The position numbers and the translations under genes are program-made. Under the pieces are notes generated by a model. It ran no database searches. It saw only the letters and a program-made list of their open reading frames with translations, and was not told the DNA's origin. A DNA stretch of 64,000 nucleotides from Teratosphaeria epicoccoides. Taxonomy: Eukaryota; Ascomycota; Dothideomycetes; Mycosphaerellales; Teratosphaeriaceae. Within the stretch, counting starts at the first letter, position 1, and the number at the start of each line of letters is the position of its first letter. Below, in pieces: positions 11,100-21,672 of the stretch. Where the stretch lies: positions 1-64,000 of the forward strand of contig JADDMT010000108.1 in the NCBI GenBank assembly GCA_021401465.1, in the 5' to 3' direction.

Positions 11100-11708
11100 C
11101 CCCCTGTTACCTACCGCAACCGTTGAGCTAGTGACTCAAACTACATGCGCAGAGTACCTGCCTTTAGTTGACTTACAAGGGAACCGAATGATGTAATAAC
11201 GGATAACGCGGCCGTCACGCATGTGCGCTGACTACACTCGTGCTAGCCTACTAGCATGGAAATGTGGCGAGGCCCGCGCTAGGAGCGCGCTCCTGCTGTT
11301 TCGAGCGGCGCGCGCAGAGCGTCCGCGTACTTTCCTACTACCCCGAGGTTCTGCGACACGTTCTTCACGGTCACGACTAAATAGGGACAGCCAAGCTACT
11401 TGGCGAGGCCGGCGCGCATGCTCGCCCTATAATTTCAAGGATTAACCGAAGTACGTACTCGTGGTTTCCTGATATCTCGATCCGCATGTAAAGCGAAGGT
11501 GTTACGAAGCTGCCTAACATGTGACAGATTAAAACCCGCCTGAGTTAGCAGCCTCTGCCCCGCACTCGCTACGAAGGTGTTAAGGTGTACGCATGACACA
11601 TGTTACGCAGGCTATCTACCTATTCACCCTTGCGCGGTGTAAGCGTGCTACATCCCGTACCCTATATGTTCCGCGTGCGTCACTTAGTAAGGCTAGGGAC
11701 ATCCTCAT
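11100..11708. other. Non-coding stretch between antisense promoter and polypurine tract
   Basis: Short open stretches exist (11,221-11,445 and 11,593-11,781) but lack recognisable protein features. It is probably upstream regulatory sequence of the antisense gene plus the retrotransposon 3' untranslated region. Confidence 0.45.
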
Positions 11709-11722
11709 AGGAGGAGGGGCAG
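11709..11722 (+). other. Polypurine tract
   Basis: AGGAGGAGGGGCAG abuts the 3' LTR, the position needed to prime plus-strand DNA synthesis. Confidence 0.75.
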
Positions 11723-12082
11723 TGATACGGTTGATACTAGGGGACTATTTGAACCGCATAGGTTCTAATGGCCGCCCTTAGCATGCAGTGACCCTGCCAC
11801 ATATGGCAAGGGGGTCCTTCGTACATACGTTAGCTTATATGTCGTCTAAGTAGGATCAGTTGTTGACGTAGGACGCCCCTACGTCGCTGACCCTACGGTA
11901 CCCCTACAGGGTTAGGCTCAGACATGCTTTCCCTAATTGAGGAGCGTCAGGGGTTATAAGCACCCTTAGCGCTACCTCTGCAATAAGCAGAAAGCAGCGC
12001 TGTCTTGTACCTACTAAAAGGTCGGATTACTCTGTCACACTGCGAGATATTTTCATATCATATAGCACATACATCTATATCA
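11723..12082 (+). repeat. 3' LTR (360 bp)
   Basis: It is the same length as the 5' LTR, starts TGATACGG and ends TATATCA. Compared with the 5' LTR it shows about 20 differences, all C/T or G/A, mostly on the 3' copy (for example TGG to TAG and CAG to TAG), and a few on the 5' copy. Confidence 0.95.
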
Positions 12083-12087
12083 TCAAG
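12083..12087. repeat. Target site duplication, right copy (TCAAG)
   Basis: It directly follows the TATATCA end of the 3' LTR and matches 3,909-3,913 exactly. Confidence 0.93.
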
Positions 12088-13610
12088 GTATAGTAGGTAT
12101 ATTGCTCTACTATGTCGCGATTAGTACCGCGAATATAACGGAAGCAATATAGCGCTAGAGAAGAAGTCCTACATTGTACTAGGTTCGGCATATTACTCTA
12201 CAGTGTTGCGATTAGAACCACGAAAGTAGCATGAAGGATATAGTAGTAGAGAGGAATGCCTGCTTACTAAACTGTTCTTTATCTAGATACTACTATATTA
12301 TCATTAAGTCTTTATCTTTAGGGTTAATCATGATCCTATACTGTTTACTAGGGATCTTTACTAACTCTAGAAATTAATAATTACGCCTAGGGATGCTAGG
12401 GATATAATGCTTGCGGCATGGCTAGTTCCGGATTATATGATTATCCTATAATTAGACAAACTCTACTACCTCTGTCTAGAGGATTAGTATATAGACTACT
12501 AAGAAGGCAATATAGTCGGCTAGCCGACCTGCGCTATACTTATACCTCTCTTCAAGATAGGTAAAGTAGTCAAGCTACTAATTAAGTGTAGTTATAAGGA
12601 TCTCTCTCTACTAGTGCTTAATACAATTATTCTGCTTACTAGTGCTAAAGTAGTAATAGTTAGTAAATAGGAACTCTGTTAGGTACTTGTCATTATCCTT
12701 GTCATACTCGCGGCTACCTTTATGAAGTTTCCTGTGTAGGTAATAATGCACATCTATAAGGTCTAGTGTTTTAAGGCCTCTGTTACTCTATATGTATTTA
12801 GGAATTACACTGTTATAGTATAGCGTTACTACATACTACATAAGGATACTCTTCTTTGTATAGGCACTAATTCCTACATATAACTAGACAATATGCTAAG
12901 ACTAGATGTTAATAGCAGTGTAAATACTAATACTAAACGCTTTAAGCTTATAGTAAGCATTAATTAACTAGGCCTAATTTAGTCTAGGGGCTAACATAAC
13001 GCCTTGTTTAATAGTTGTCTAACAAGAGCTACAAGCGAGAATATAGTGTAGGTTAACATAGCAGGTAGTCTTAAAGAGGCTATCTCTAGATAATCACAAA
13101 TTAGCTGTAAATAGCTACATAGACACTATGATTTTAGGCTTATACCTTCCTACTATCCTATACTTGTTATAAAAGTACGTATATAGATAGCCTCTACTAT
13201 AATTTAACACTCTACTAGCTTTAAACTCTTCTTATACAAGCGCTTTAAGCTCTACTTCCTTTAGCTTAGCTATACTAGTATCCTATTACTTCTTTAAGCT
13301 AAGCGCTAGATGACATTGCTTAACTATATGCTTGTTATGTACGTTATATCTAAGTGCCTGTAGCTACTCTAGCATAGCCTTATTAGTAAGTTAATACTAG
13401 TAGAACATAGTTATAATCTTATTGTCTACTACTACCTCTATGCCCTAATTCGCTAGTATATTCATGTGCTTGCTTATAACGCCCTATCTTGCTAATCGCT
13501 CTGCGAGTGTCCTGCGAGTAAGAGAAACCTGTGTAGCTCTCTCTATTTCTTCTACTATCTTATCTTGCGTCTTACTAGCCTCTACCTATTTGACAATCTG
13601 CTCCTGCTAT
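12088..13610 (-). pseudogene. Integrase-core (rve-like) transposase of the older host element, RIP-broken
   Basis: Reading the minus strand from about 13,607 gives one frame broken mainly by TAG. The N-terminal part has helix-turn-helix-like segments (RRTLAERLAR near 13,510 and a second HTH-like repeat near 13,300). Next comes an integrase-type core of the kind found in fungal stand-alone integrase-core proteins. The first catalytic motif reads AINI, with AAC (Asn) near 12,910 where Asp is expected. The second reads SNRGLKT near 12,785, also Asn for Asp. A DYFTYL...ADQIAFL-like segment follows near 12,550. Both Asp-to-Asn changes are single G-to-A events, matching RIP. The family identification rests on remembered sequence pattern, not a search. 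The gene may continue left of the retrotransposon into 1,083-3,908. Confidence 0.6.
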
Positions 13611-14580
13611 GATTCCTAATTGATTATAGAAGGTCGTGGCATCGTTTTGAGGTACTGCACATGTGAATTGACCTGATATTAATGGTGTTATAGATGCAAG
13701 AAGGTATGGAGGCCTGAAGTTTGAAAGTCCGAAAGTCGAAAATTCAGAAGTTACTTGGTAACTGCACACATGCTCCGAATCGCGCACGGTGCCGGGCGAA
13801 GGTAGTCCCGCTTGAAGCCCACCGTGAACACCACAATAATCACGAAACATTTCTTCACACCATAAAGAAACGCGCGGACTCTTCTCGAAATCGGACAAAG
13901 CTGTCTATCACCAGGCCGAGACTTTTGCAATCGCCCTACACCCATCATCCGGGCAACGAACAGGTCAACGCCTACTAGTTTTGCGAGCTGAGAAGGACCT
14001 TCTCAAGCAAGAAGACTAACGACTCGGCTTGTCTGCACGCGACTCGCACCAGCCAGCTTCACCAAATTCCACCACATGCCTAGAGAGTGATGATCGTGGT
14101 TCGAGGGGAAGCATCGCGTCCTTGCTACCTCGCACATCGCATGAGTATTATCGCCTCGACTACACCTACATCTCGTCCCAAGCGGCCACGCCACCGCATG
14201 TACAATACGCACCTTAGGCGAACGTGTGCTTTCCGGCCGGTCAGCAACATGCACCAAGACATTGGAGAGGGTGCTAGTGCTTACTGCACATGTGCAGACG
14301 GGGGGCAATCAAAGCTGAGCACTCCTTTGTATTGACGTATGATGAGAGCAATGTATTGTTTATTAACATCAGCAACGCGGTCCTGGAGCGCACACCTTGT
14401 CGACTAGCACACGAGTGTGCGTTCGAAACTACAGCAGGCGCGTCAGCTTTTTAGTCATGCATCTGCTTAGACTGCTGACGCTATATAACAAGCATGGTGT
14501 GTTTCGATTTGGGCTCATCGTTCCTATTCCCTGAGCTCTTTCCAAAATGGCCTCCATCGATCGATAAATTACCTGCCGGT
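13611..14580. other. No gene seen; transition from transposon nest to unique sequence
   Basis: Base composition returns to that of ordinary genome at about 13,620. Overlapping short frames on both strands (13,575-13,978 and 14,003-14,335) show no domain, signal peptide or consistent splicing. Confidence 0.5.
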
Positions 14581-14590
14581 CCATCACAGC

Positions 14591-16250
14591 ATGACTGATG
14601 CAATCTTGCGACACCCTGCTTTCAAGCCAGAGGACGCCAGGTCAATCAGCGAGATACAGATTGGTGGTGCGCTCATTGGTCCGGGCCTGGCCGCTCGATA
14701 TCAGACTGCCTTTGCGGGCGTCGAGATCTTCCCGTTTTGGGGCAGCACGGAAGGCATGTACACCACTGCATGCAAGAAGGGTGACCGCCTAGTCAGCGAC
14801 AATGGTATCTTAAGCGTTGGCAACCGTTTACGATGCTGGCCGCGTCAAAGTCGTTGATCACGATTCACTGGAGGTCGTTCCATTTGGCACCGTCGGCGAG
14901 CTGTACTTTGGCGGTCCAACTGTGATTGCCTCGTATGCTGATAAAGAGTTCCTGGAAAGTTTCTACACCGACAACCTGGGCTTTCGGTGGTTCAAACCCG
15001 GGGACGTATGTCGCCAGACGGTCATGTCTATATGCTTGGTCGCTACAGAGACATGATCAAACGCGGCGGTGAGAACATCTACCCACAGCAGATTGAGCAT
15101 TAGCTGCTTAGTGCAGCATCCACCAGGTTGGGCAAATTCTTCCATACCGGCTGCTTTCAGACAAGAGTTTCTGCTGACCTTGTATCAGGCTATCATAGTT
15201 GGGATGCCAGATCCAATCACCAGCGAAGCATGCGTTGCAGTGGTAGACCCCAACGCTTCGTGGAATTTCTCCAAATATCAGCTGCAGTCCGATGTTGCCA
15301 AGCTATTTGGACCGGAATTTCACGCCAGCACGCATGGCGGTGCAGCGCGTGGCACGCAAGGCCATCGGTATATCCACTGATCCCGATGGTGTCTGGCCAC
15401 TGCTCCGCGAGCAGCACGAGGAGCCCCAGATAAGTCGCTCGGCCTACCGCAGCAACGAGATCTTGGATCCATTCCGAAGGGAGATTCCAGCCCTTCACGA
15501 TGCACAGACAGCGCTTGGCGTATCGGCTGCCCTGATGATCAAGTTGGTCTTCGGCTTAGCGGCGATGCGGATACAGGGCGCGCAGTCAACACAGTTCGTC
15601 AGCATGCTGAGCGGACGGTCGTGGCCATTTCGACCACTCTAGGTGCAGCAAAAGCTGCCAAATCCGCTGGGCATAGCCGGCCCCACAAGTAATATGGTCA
15701 TCAATTGGCTGCGGCCAGGTCCAAGGGAGACGATGCGTGGGATGTTATCACGCCTTGCTGCCGACGAGATTGAGCAAAACGAAGACGTCCATGCGCCATT
15801 TGATGCAGTGATGGCTGCGCTGCCGGCGGAAGATCGCGGGCATGTCATGGGCCGCGTGTTCAAAGCCGTGTTCAACATCGTGCCTGACATGCGGCGCATG
15901 ATCGGACGGACAGACGGCATCTGGGAAAACATGGAGCTCCTGCCATTTGCGGTTTCCACACCGGTGCCCGTAGTCCTACAGTGTGGTTTGGTCGACAGCG
16001 AATTTGTAGTCCTCGCGATCGTCAATGAGTCGCAGCTCAGCAGGCAGGATGTGTTGGAGTTCTGCAGTCGATTCACCTCCACCCTGCAGGACCTGTCCGA
16101 CCCAGTGTGCTGGGACAGACCAGTGGTGGAGCTGTCGAAGATGCCTGCTTCTACCGCGTAAGTTATCACGGCACGAGCGTTGCCGTCACAAGTCCGATGC
16201 GCAGATCCTCATGGCGACCTCTATTGGATCTGCTTCCAGATCGTGAACAG
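14591..16250 (+). pseudogene. Adenylation plus condensation-like (NRPS-like) pseudogene, 5' truncated and frameshifted
   Basis: From 14,591 the frame reads as the C-terminal half of an adenylate-forming enzyme: an IGGALIGPGL segment, then WGSTEGM (substrate/ATP motif). The frame shifts near 14,815 to continue at ATVYDAGRVKVVD and GELYFGG. It shifts again near 15,000 to GRYRDMIKRGGENIYP (the GR...K.RG hinge motif), meets a TAG near 15,100, and shifts to VGMPDPITSEACVAVVD. From about 15,500 to 16,161 a further frame resembles the C-terminal half of a condensation-type domain (FVSMLSGRSWPF, IAGPTSNMVINWL, ELLPFAVSTPVPVV). At least three frameshifts plus a stop, and no N-terminal half of the A domain, make it non-functional. 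The product is unknown. Confidence 0.6.
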
Positions 16251-16538
16251 CTGAGCCTTGCTGTGATCTGCTGCGCGACGGATGCACTCTATTTGCCGAG
16301 AGAGCAGGCCTTGACGGGTGAGTGGTAACAGCATCTCCCGCAGCATCCACGGGAATGAGTGCCCGCAGACTTAGAAACGATGCATATTCAGATCCGGCAT
16401 CGTCCTCGTGGTGCTGCACCAAATCTCATCGGTCGCAGGTTCACGGAAAATGGCCGGAAGTATTGACGTATTTTATACAACGCATCCTATCAGCTCGCTG
16501 TACCCGTAGCTTCAGCCTCTGCGACAGATGCACCAGCA

Positions 16539-18439
16539 CTAATTAACAACCACGTGGGCCGACTTGTCCTCGGCATATCCCGCACCCGCATACTTCCTTC
16601 TTTTCCATCCCGTCGTGAACAGCTTTCCCAGCCGAAACTTTGGCATAGGATGCGCTTCCGTGTTGAAGACCACATCCGTAAGTGGCAAGACGTCGTTTGA
16701 GCCGAAAAGAAGGTACATGTACTTGAGTGTCTCCGCCTAGAGCACACCGTTAGCATCACAAGATTCTGCCAACCATGACTGGCGACAGCATGACTCACCA
16801 ACCAGAATGACTCCATGTTGTCCCGCAGAGGCGGCGGTACGGCATTGACGTTGTCGATGCTAGAGTAAGCGAGCTGGTCTGGAGTCTTGGTATGGTTAAG
16901 AAAGGCCTCGAACATCTGCCAGCCCCATTCTCGGTACTTTGGATTGCCGGTGATACGCCACATGTAGAACAAACTCTCGACGGTCTCAGGCCTTTGCAAA
17001 TTGTGCGAGTCCGATTTCTTGACTGTGTAGTCTTTCGATCCAACCTTCCCTACCTTGCCGTCTGCATTCAAAGTCGATGGGTCGTCGAATGACGCCGGAC
17101 CGCGTGGTCGATTGTCTGCAGTGAACTCCTCGTACATGAGTGGTGGGTCGTGAATGTTGAAGTATGTGATCTCCCCTGCCAGACCTGTCTCTGTGACATG
17201 ATACATGCCCCAGCACGTTTTCATCAGCTCCTCTGCAAGAAGCATGTCCTCTTCTTGTTCGGGTCCCCATGTAGGTGCCTGCTTCGCTTCAGCGAGCGGG
17301 AGACCACCGGTGGTCGCGAGCGCGATGGCACCGGGCATGAAGCAGACAAGATGGTCCATCTTCGGGCTCAGGGCACGATCTAGACCCGAAGGCTTCTCCG
17401 CCAGTACGGTAAAGTTCGACGGATACGAGTAGGTAAGGAGGTGCTTCTTGATGCCGGCCAAGGACTCCGTCCACATCTCCTGGTATACTGGCTCCTCCCT
17501 TGAGGTTTGAAGGTATTGCTTGATGAGATACTCGTAATAGCTGTCCCCTCTCGAGCCCAACCGGATGTTGGTGCCGCGAAATGACCCCACATCGGCGTGG
17601 ATGAAGATAGGCACAAGGCCATCTTTGGGCTGCAGATTGTCCACGACCTTCATCACCTGTTCGACTTTGTCCCAGTAGTGGTCCTCTCCGGTCAATTTTG
17701 CCAAGTACTTGAACTCGAGCTGCACTGAGGTGGCCTCGGCGGTACTTGACGCGCCGCCGTCGGCATGAGAGGGGATGCCCTGCATGGTATGCAGGTTCAC
17801 AGAAGCGAGTGGGACGCCAGAATGTGTCTCAAAGGCTCCGAGCAGTCTATCTGCCAGATCTGCAGCCTTCTCGACGTACAAATCATCGCCGAGCCTATCA
17901 CTGACCGGTGCAAAGACGTCAGGACACGATGTACTCAGGTAGTGTGCTGATAATAAACCACCGAGCATACGGATCGTGGTCTCGAAAGTTGACACATCGT
18001 GGTCCTGGTCGTAGGTCAACGACTCTTTGATCCACTTTCTCGAATGCGCGAGCTCTGTCGTCAGATTCATAAGAATCATGGTATCCAACGCATCAACAAT
18101 GATCCAGCCCATGCCGTTGGGCACCATTTTCTTGCCGGTCTTCGCTACCGGATGGTACTCGTCGTCGCCCCATGCATGTTTCTCGTAGTCGGCGAATGAC
18201 CGCTGGAATGCCTCTCGGACTTGTGCAGCCCGATCGCTCCAGTCTGCTACGCTTGAGCCGGACCATGTCGACTTGGACGCGTTTGATCCCCTACTACTTC
18301 CGCTGCCTCTGCTGCGCCCAGACAGCCATCCGAGCGGAGAGAAGATGCCAAGCCACCACGACGCTGCTGCCAACCACGTCAGGGCAAGCACCACCGATCT
18401 CCGCCGTCTGGAACCGAGGGAGATGCGCTCTACAGCCAT
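16539..18439 (-). CDS. Class I alpha-1,2-mannosidase, GH47 (N-glycan processing)
   Basis: GH47 enzymes trim alpha-1,2-linked mannose from N-glycans in the ER or Golgi lumen. The gene has two exons, 18,439-16,799 and 16,736-16,539, around a 62-nt intron (GTGAGT, CTAAC, TAG), giving 612 residues. Without splicing the frame runs on into a Ser/Arg-rich, non-homologous end. The N-terminus is a short basic tail and one hydrophobic segment (about residues 15-36), typical of a type II membrane anchor, then a Ser/Gly-rich stem. GH47 motifs are FETTIRMLGG (putative catalytic Glu near 153), SVQLEFKYLA, GDSYYEYLIKQYL, HLVCFMPG, RPETVESLFYMWRIT and, in exon 2, VFNTEAHP with the calcium-binding Thr near 573. 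The splice restores ESFWL-AETLKYMYLLF. Whether it is the ER enzyme or a Golgi paralogue cannot be decided here. Confidence 0.93.
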
Positions 18440-18599
18440 CAGAGACCTCTCGGCGTGTCTTTGTACATGGGCAGCGTCTCTTAGTGGGGATCAGAACGCT
18501 CCTAGTTTCGGCCAAGCTTCTTGTCCCACCTGACTGCCGGAAAAGTAGCCCCCGGGCCACGACAAGGAGAAGTCACGGGCTTTCCCGCACATGAGTCAT

Positions 18600-18840
18600 A
18601 GCCAGACTTCTTAGCTTCTTAACTTCTTGACTTCTTGGCTAGGAGGTAGCGCTATAGTCACACCTAGAGAGCTACTAGAGGCAGACATTACTCCCTAGAC
18701 AACACATATAATAGCATTAGAGTTAATTATACTACTTATTAGAGAATAACTTAGTAAAAGCTATAATTAATAAGGATAAATCAATTATTATTTGAAAGGT
18801 TAACTAAGTATTTAGGACTTTTAACTTCCTAGTAATGGCT
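18600..18840. mobile_element. Small transposon scar (RIP-like, CTAG-rich)
   Basis: A 240-bp AT-rich island begins with a CTTCTTAGCTTCTTAACTTC direct-repeat run and then CTAG-rich sequence like the nest at 1-13,600. No ends or coding frame can be recognised. Confidence 0.4.
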
Positions 18841-19061
18841 GCACCGCCACAGTGACGCAGGCAACCACGAAAGATGCCCGTGGGCGCCTTTCGGTTTCTA
18901 AAGTCAGGTAGCTTGTCAATCATACTGCCACATCAACATCTGTCCTGCAGAGCAATACCTAATTCTACGACATCCGCGCCGCTTCAGCTACCGGGTCCTG
19001 GACAAAGATATCTAGCTTCGATTTCACAGGTCAATTTGACAAAGCATCTATCACATACAAA

Positions 19062-19412
19062 ATGCCAACTCCCATCGACCGCGCCATGAACTCCCGAAAC
19101 CTCTTCTTGGGTTTCGCAGGCATCGTCACAGCCGTCGCGGCTTGGGGCATCTGGGGTCAAGACATGTTTCCCAAGGAGGAGGATCCCAAAGGCGAGCCGG
19201 AGACGTGGAGCGAGGACGAGATGAGGCGATGGCTGAACAGCGTACGTCGGCACTATCGATAATCACGACTACTGACCAGGCGACCTTCTGGCATTATCAG
19301 GCTGCTGATGGTTGATGCGCGTCTCTAGCGGAACTTGATGGCGGGCTCAACAGCAACGAGGGAGGAGTTGTTGGCGAGGGTTCGGGCGAATCTGAGGGCG
19401 CCCAGAGTCTGA
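19062..19412 (+). CDS. Small single-pass membrane protein with HeH/Ish1-like C-terminus (87 aa), function unknown
   Basis: Exons are 19,062-19,241 and 19,329-19,412 around an 87-nt intron (GTACGT to CTCTAG, phase 0). Together they encode 87 residues. The unspliced frame would end after six intron codons. The N-terminal part has one hydrophobic segment (about residues 13-30, LFLGFAGIVTAVAAWGIWG), followed by an acidic stretch and then W-S-E-D-E-M-R-R-W-L. Exon 2 supplies ATREELLARVRANL. The pair looks like a short helix-extension-helix motif, as in HeH/LEM or Ish1 repeats. Small fungal proteins of this layout are often mitochondrial or ER membrane proteins, but no function is claimed. The splice model rests on the restored motif and should be checked with RNA reads. 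Confidence 0.7.
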
Positions 19413-19609
19413 GGGCGACATCTTTCGGATGCGACTGAAGATTCGATGACTTGTGCAATCGATGGCGAGCAGTGACAGCGCGTTGTGCGTGGACGACGGA
19501 TCTACTGTGAGCAAGGCGAATGGCAACAGATACTGATGAATCTTGATCTGACCTCAGTCGATACGTTGTTATACACATCAGGCCTACACCGCCTGCGATC
19601 ATCATTCAA

Positions 19610-20705
19610 CGTGATGGGTCCGGCGAGATTCGACTTGCTTGTATTCGAGCTTTGTCGCCAAATCTCCCCACCCCATGTTCGTAGCGTAACCCTCCTCAGT
19701 TCCTTGAAGGCCTCGAAGCACATCGAGCAACCATTCCAAACCCTCACCAGTTTGCTCTGGAGTCATCCTCCCGAGCATCTGTTCAATGGCCTCAGATATC
19801 TCACTATCGCGCTAGAACGACTTCTGAACTTCCTCCCTCAGATAACTATCACCTCCATCCATTACCAGCCTCGCAATACCACACAATGCCTTGATTACGG
19901 CGCATTGAGCAGAGAAAGTAGCACCAGCTCCAGAACTCTTGATGACTTCTCGAATGTTGTCCCTGACATCGTCCTCCGCATCTCCGGCCATCTCGTACTC
20001 GCGACTGCCGCTGCTGCTTCGATACTTCTTGATCAGGACGTACCGAACGTCCTCGAAATATTCACCGGAATCGGATCTGATGCTTCGCCAGCTGTGCGGC
20101 CTCGATCTCTTGCCTTCGGTCCTGGCACAGCCTTCATCGACAATGCGAGCCCCGCTCCAGCAGCTTGAGCAATGTGGCTGTCCACAGTCTCCCTTTGTGC
20201 ATATCAATCTGCTCGATTCTTATTCTTACCCTGACTGATGACATCTTCAGAGGAAAGCGCACCAGTAACTCGTCCGATGCTGACAGATCCTGCGTTGTCG
20301 GGATGTTTACCCTCGAACGCGAACTTGACGCGACGATGGGCCGTGCGTCAACACGCTACAGCGCATGCACAATACTGCGCCCAACCTCGTGAGCAGATGA
20401 TTTTCATGTCTCCGACTAAAGGCTGATATGTTGCGAGTCATACATGATTCTGCTGTGATGTGCCAGACGATGGCGCTCTGGGTGGCACAGGTGCTCGATA
20501 CATCGAGGCCCCAGCCCCGATGTTGGGGAGCAATATCCGGTCTACAGCCTTCAAAGCCCTCATTGACAGTGTCAAAAGCTAGATCGCCAGAGCCCAATTT
20601 TGCCATTTGATCAAGGAACGAGTTCAGCTCTTCCCTCCTCGCTGATAGCGGACAGCCTACACTCTCCTGACCGAGCTTCGCTTGAAGCTTGAAACATGAA
20701 CCCAT
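19610..20705 (-). pseudogene. Unidentified decayed gene (minus strand)
   Basis: Minus-strand pieces with protein-like composition are 20,705-20,307 (with LAFDTVNEGFEGC and a Cys-containing segment) and 20,207-19,812 (with AEDDVRDNIREVIKS and REEVQKSF). After a TAG at 19,812 the last continues in frame as ISEAIEQMLGRMTPEQ to about 19,610. The pieces lie in different frames with stops between them. The first segment faintly recalls the C-terminal region of AflR-type zinc-cluster regulators, but there is no zinc-cluster motif and the match is weak. I do not assign a function. A 227-codon frame on the plus strand (19,485-20,168) overlaps and cannot be fully excluded. Confidence 0.3.
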
Positions 20706-21102
20706 ACATTACCATGTCACCATCACTAAGATTGGAAGTGAAGGGTACACGCCATTTGTTCAGTCATGAGCAGAGTCGTGCTTGGAGAGCACCACACATT
20801 TTACTGACAGCAGATTGAGCGACTTGAAGTGACGGAAAGACACGAGAATGGGAGCGTAAAATGATAGGGATGATGTAAGAATTGGGCCCTCCCTGCTTTC
20901 ACATGCTCACTTTAGTACATTACTACAGCAGCCACGTTGAGCCTTCACTTGGACTCAAATTATACTCGGACTCTCAGACACACCATCTATGCGCAAACGT
21001 ACGCAGACACGTCGAGATTGCTCCATCAAGACAAAATCGACTCCATACAACGACTCGATCATTCCGTCGGTCTTCGACTTGGCAAGTCATCCCTCTGATA
21101 TC
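20706..21102. other. No gene seen
   Basis: There is no domain-like frame on either strand between the decayed minus-strand gene and the F-box remnant. Confidence 0.5.
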
Positions 21103-21450
21103 ATGCCATCAGCACAGCTGCCAACAATAGACTGCTTCTCGGACGTCGCAGAGCTCTTCGAGAAAATCCCTCTCGAGGTGGCGATGAAGGGTCTTCTCAC
21201 CAGCTGCCAGCGTGTCAGCAAACACTGGTAGGCAAGCATCACCATCTCGCCACGATTCTCAAAAGCACTTTTCTTCAAGCCACTCCCGGGAGTAAAGCCA
21301 CTGACAATGATGAGGACGGGCGAGTACGACAAAGCGCTGGCGGAGGATACGACCAATCCACATGCTTACACAGTCTTGCTGAATCCGATATACTACAAGA
21401 CCTATCGCAGTCGCCTCTCGGCATGGGTATATGGTACGCATCGCGAGTGA
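21103..21450 (+). pseudogene. F-box gene remnant with premature TAG
   Basis: From ATG 21,103 the frame reads FSDVAELFEKIPLEV...LLTSCQRVSKHW, which matches the F-box pattern (leucine-rich helices ending RVSK.W) seen in many Dothideomycete F-box proteins. A TAG follows directly after the Trp. The frame then continues with ISPRFSKALFFKPLP, the segment normally found just after the F-box, to a TGA at 21,450. The rest of the expected protein is missing. F-box proteins recruit substrates to SCF ubiquitin ligases; this copy would be non-functional unless the TAG is read through. Confidence 0.6.
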
Positions 21451-21672
21451 GCTGGCGGGAAGCTGTACTAGGTGCAAGCATGCCGTTGCAGTGCCTGAAT
21501 TGACCATCAAGCTGCTTCTTGCGAAATATTAGCGTTTGATCAAAGTTTGACGACGACAGCAGATGATGGTGTCTCCATGGCAGTTCGGTTCGACGACAGC
21601 TGCGGAGTCAGCGGTCTACGCGCACTGCCGCCACAACGAAGACCCCGCCAGGCAGCAATTATTCCATTCCAT

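Larger units (their letters stand above)
3914..12082 (+). mobile_element. Complete Ty3/gypsy chromovirus, 8,169 bp, RIP-inactivated, with an antisense accessory gene
   Basis: The order is 5' LTR (3,914-4,273), self-priming site (4,277-4,285), one gag-pol frame (4,323-9,287), a convergent antisense gene (10,924-9,503), polypurine tract (11,709-11,722) and 3' LTR (11,723-12,082), all between TCAAG duplications. Pol order is protease, reverse transcriptase, RNase H, integrase, chromodomain, which defines the chromovirus branch of Ty3/gypsy (Metaviridae). Dozens of in-frame TAG and a few TAA codons make it dead. The two LTRs differ at about 20 of 360 sites, all transitions, so divergence reflects RIP-type mutation and cannot be used as a simple clock. 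Confidence 0.95.

Noticed and set aside
11221..11781. Small plus-strand frames before the 3' LTR
   Set aside because: They have no motif and no family resemblance, and one runs into the LTR; more likely untranslated sequence.
15639..16169. 176-codon minus-strand frame opposite the NRPS-like remnant
   Set aside because: Composition is that of a shadow frame, while the plus strand carries condensation-like motifs.
16490..16798. Ser/Arg-rich C-terminus of an unspliced GH47 frame
   Set aside because: It results from reading through the 62-nt intron; splicing gives the conserved GH47 end with VFNTEAHP.
19485..20168. 227-codon plus-strand frame
   Set aside because: It has no domain or good start, and the opposite strand has a more protein-like composition; kept only as a caveat.
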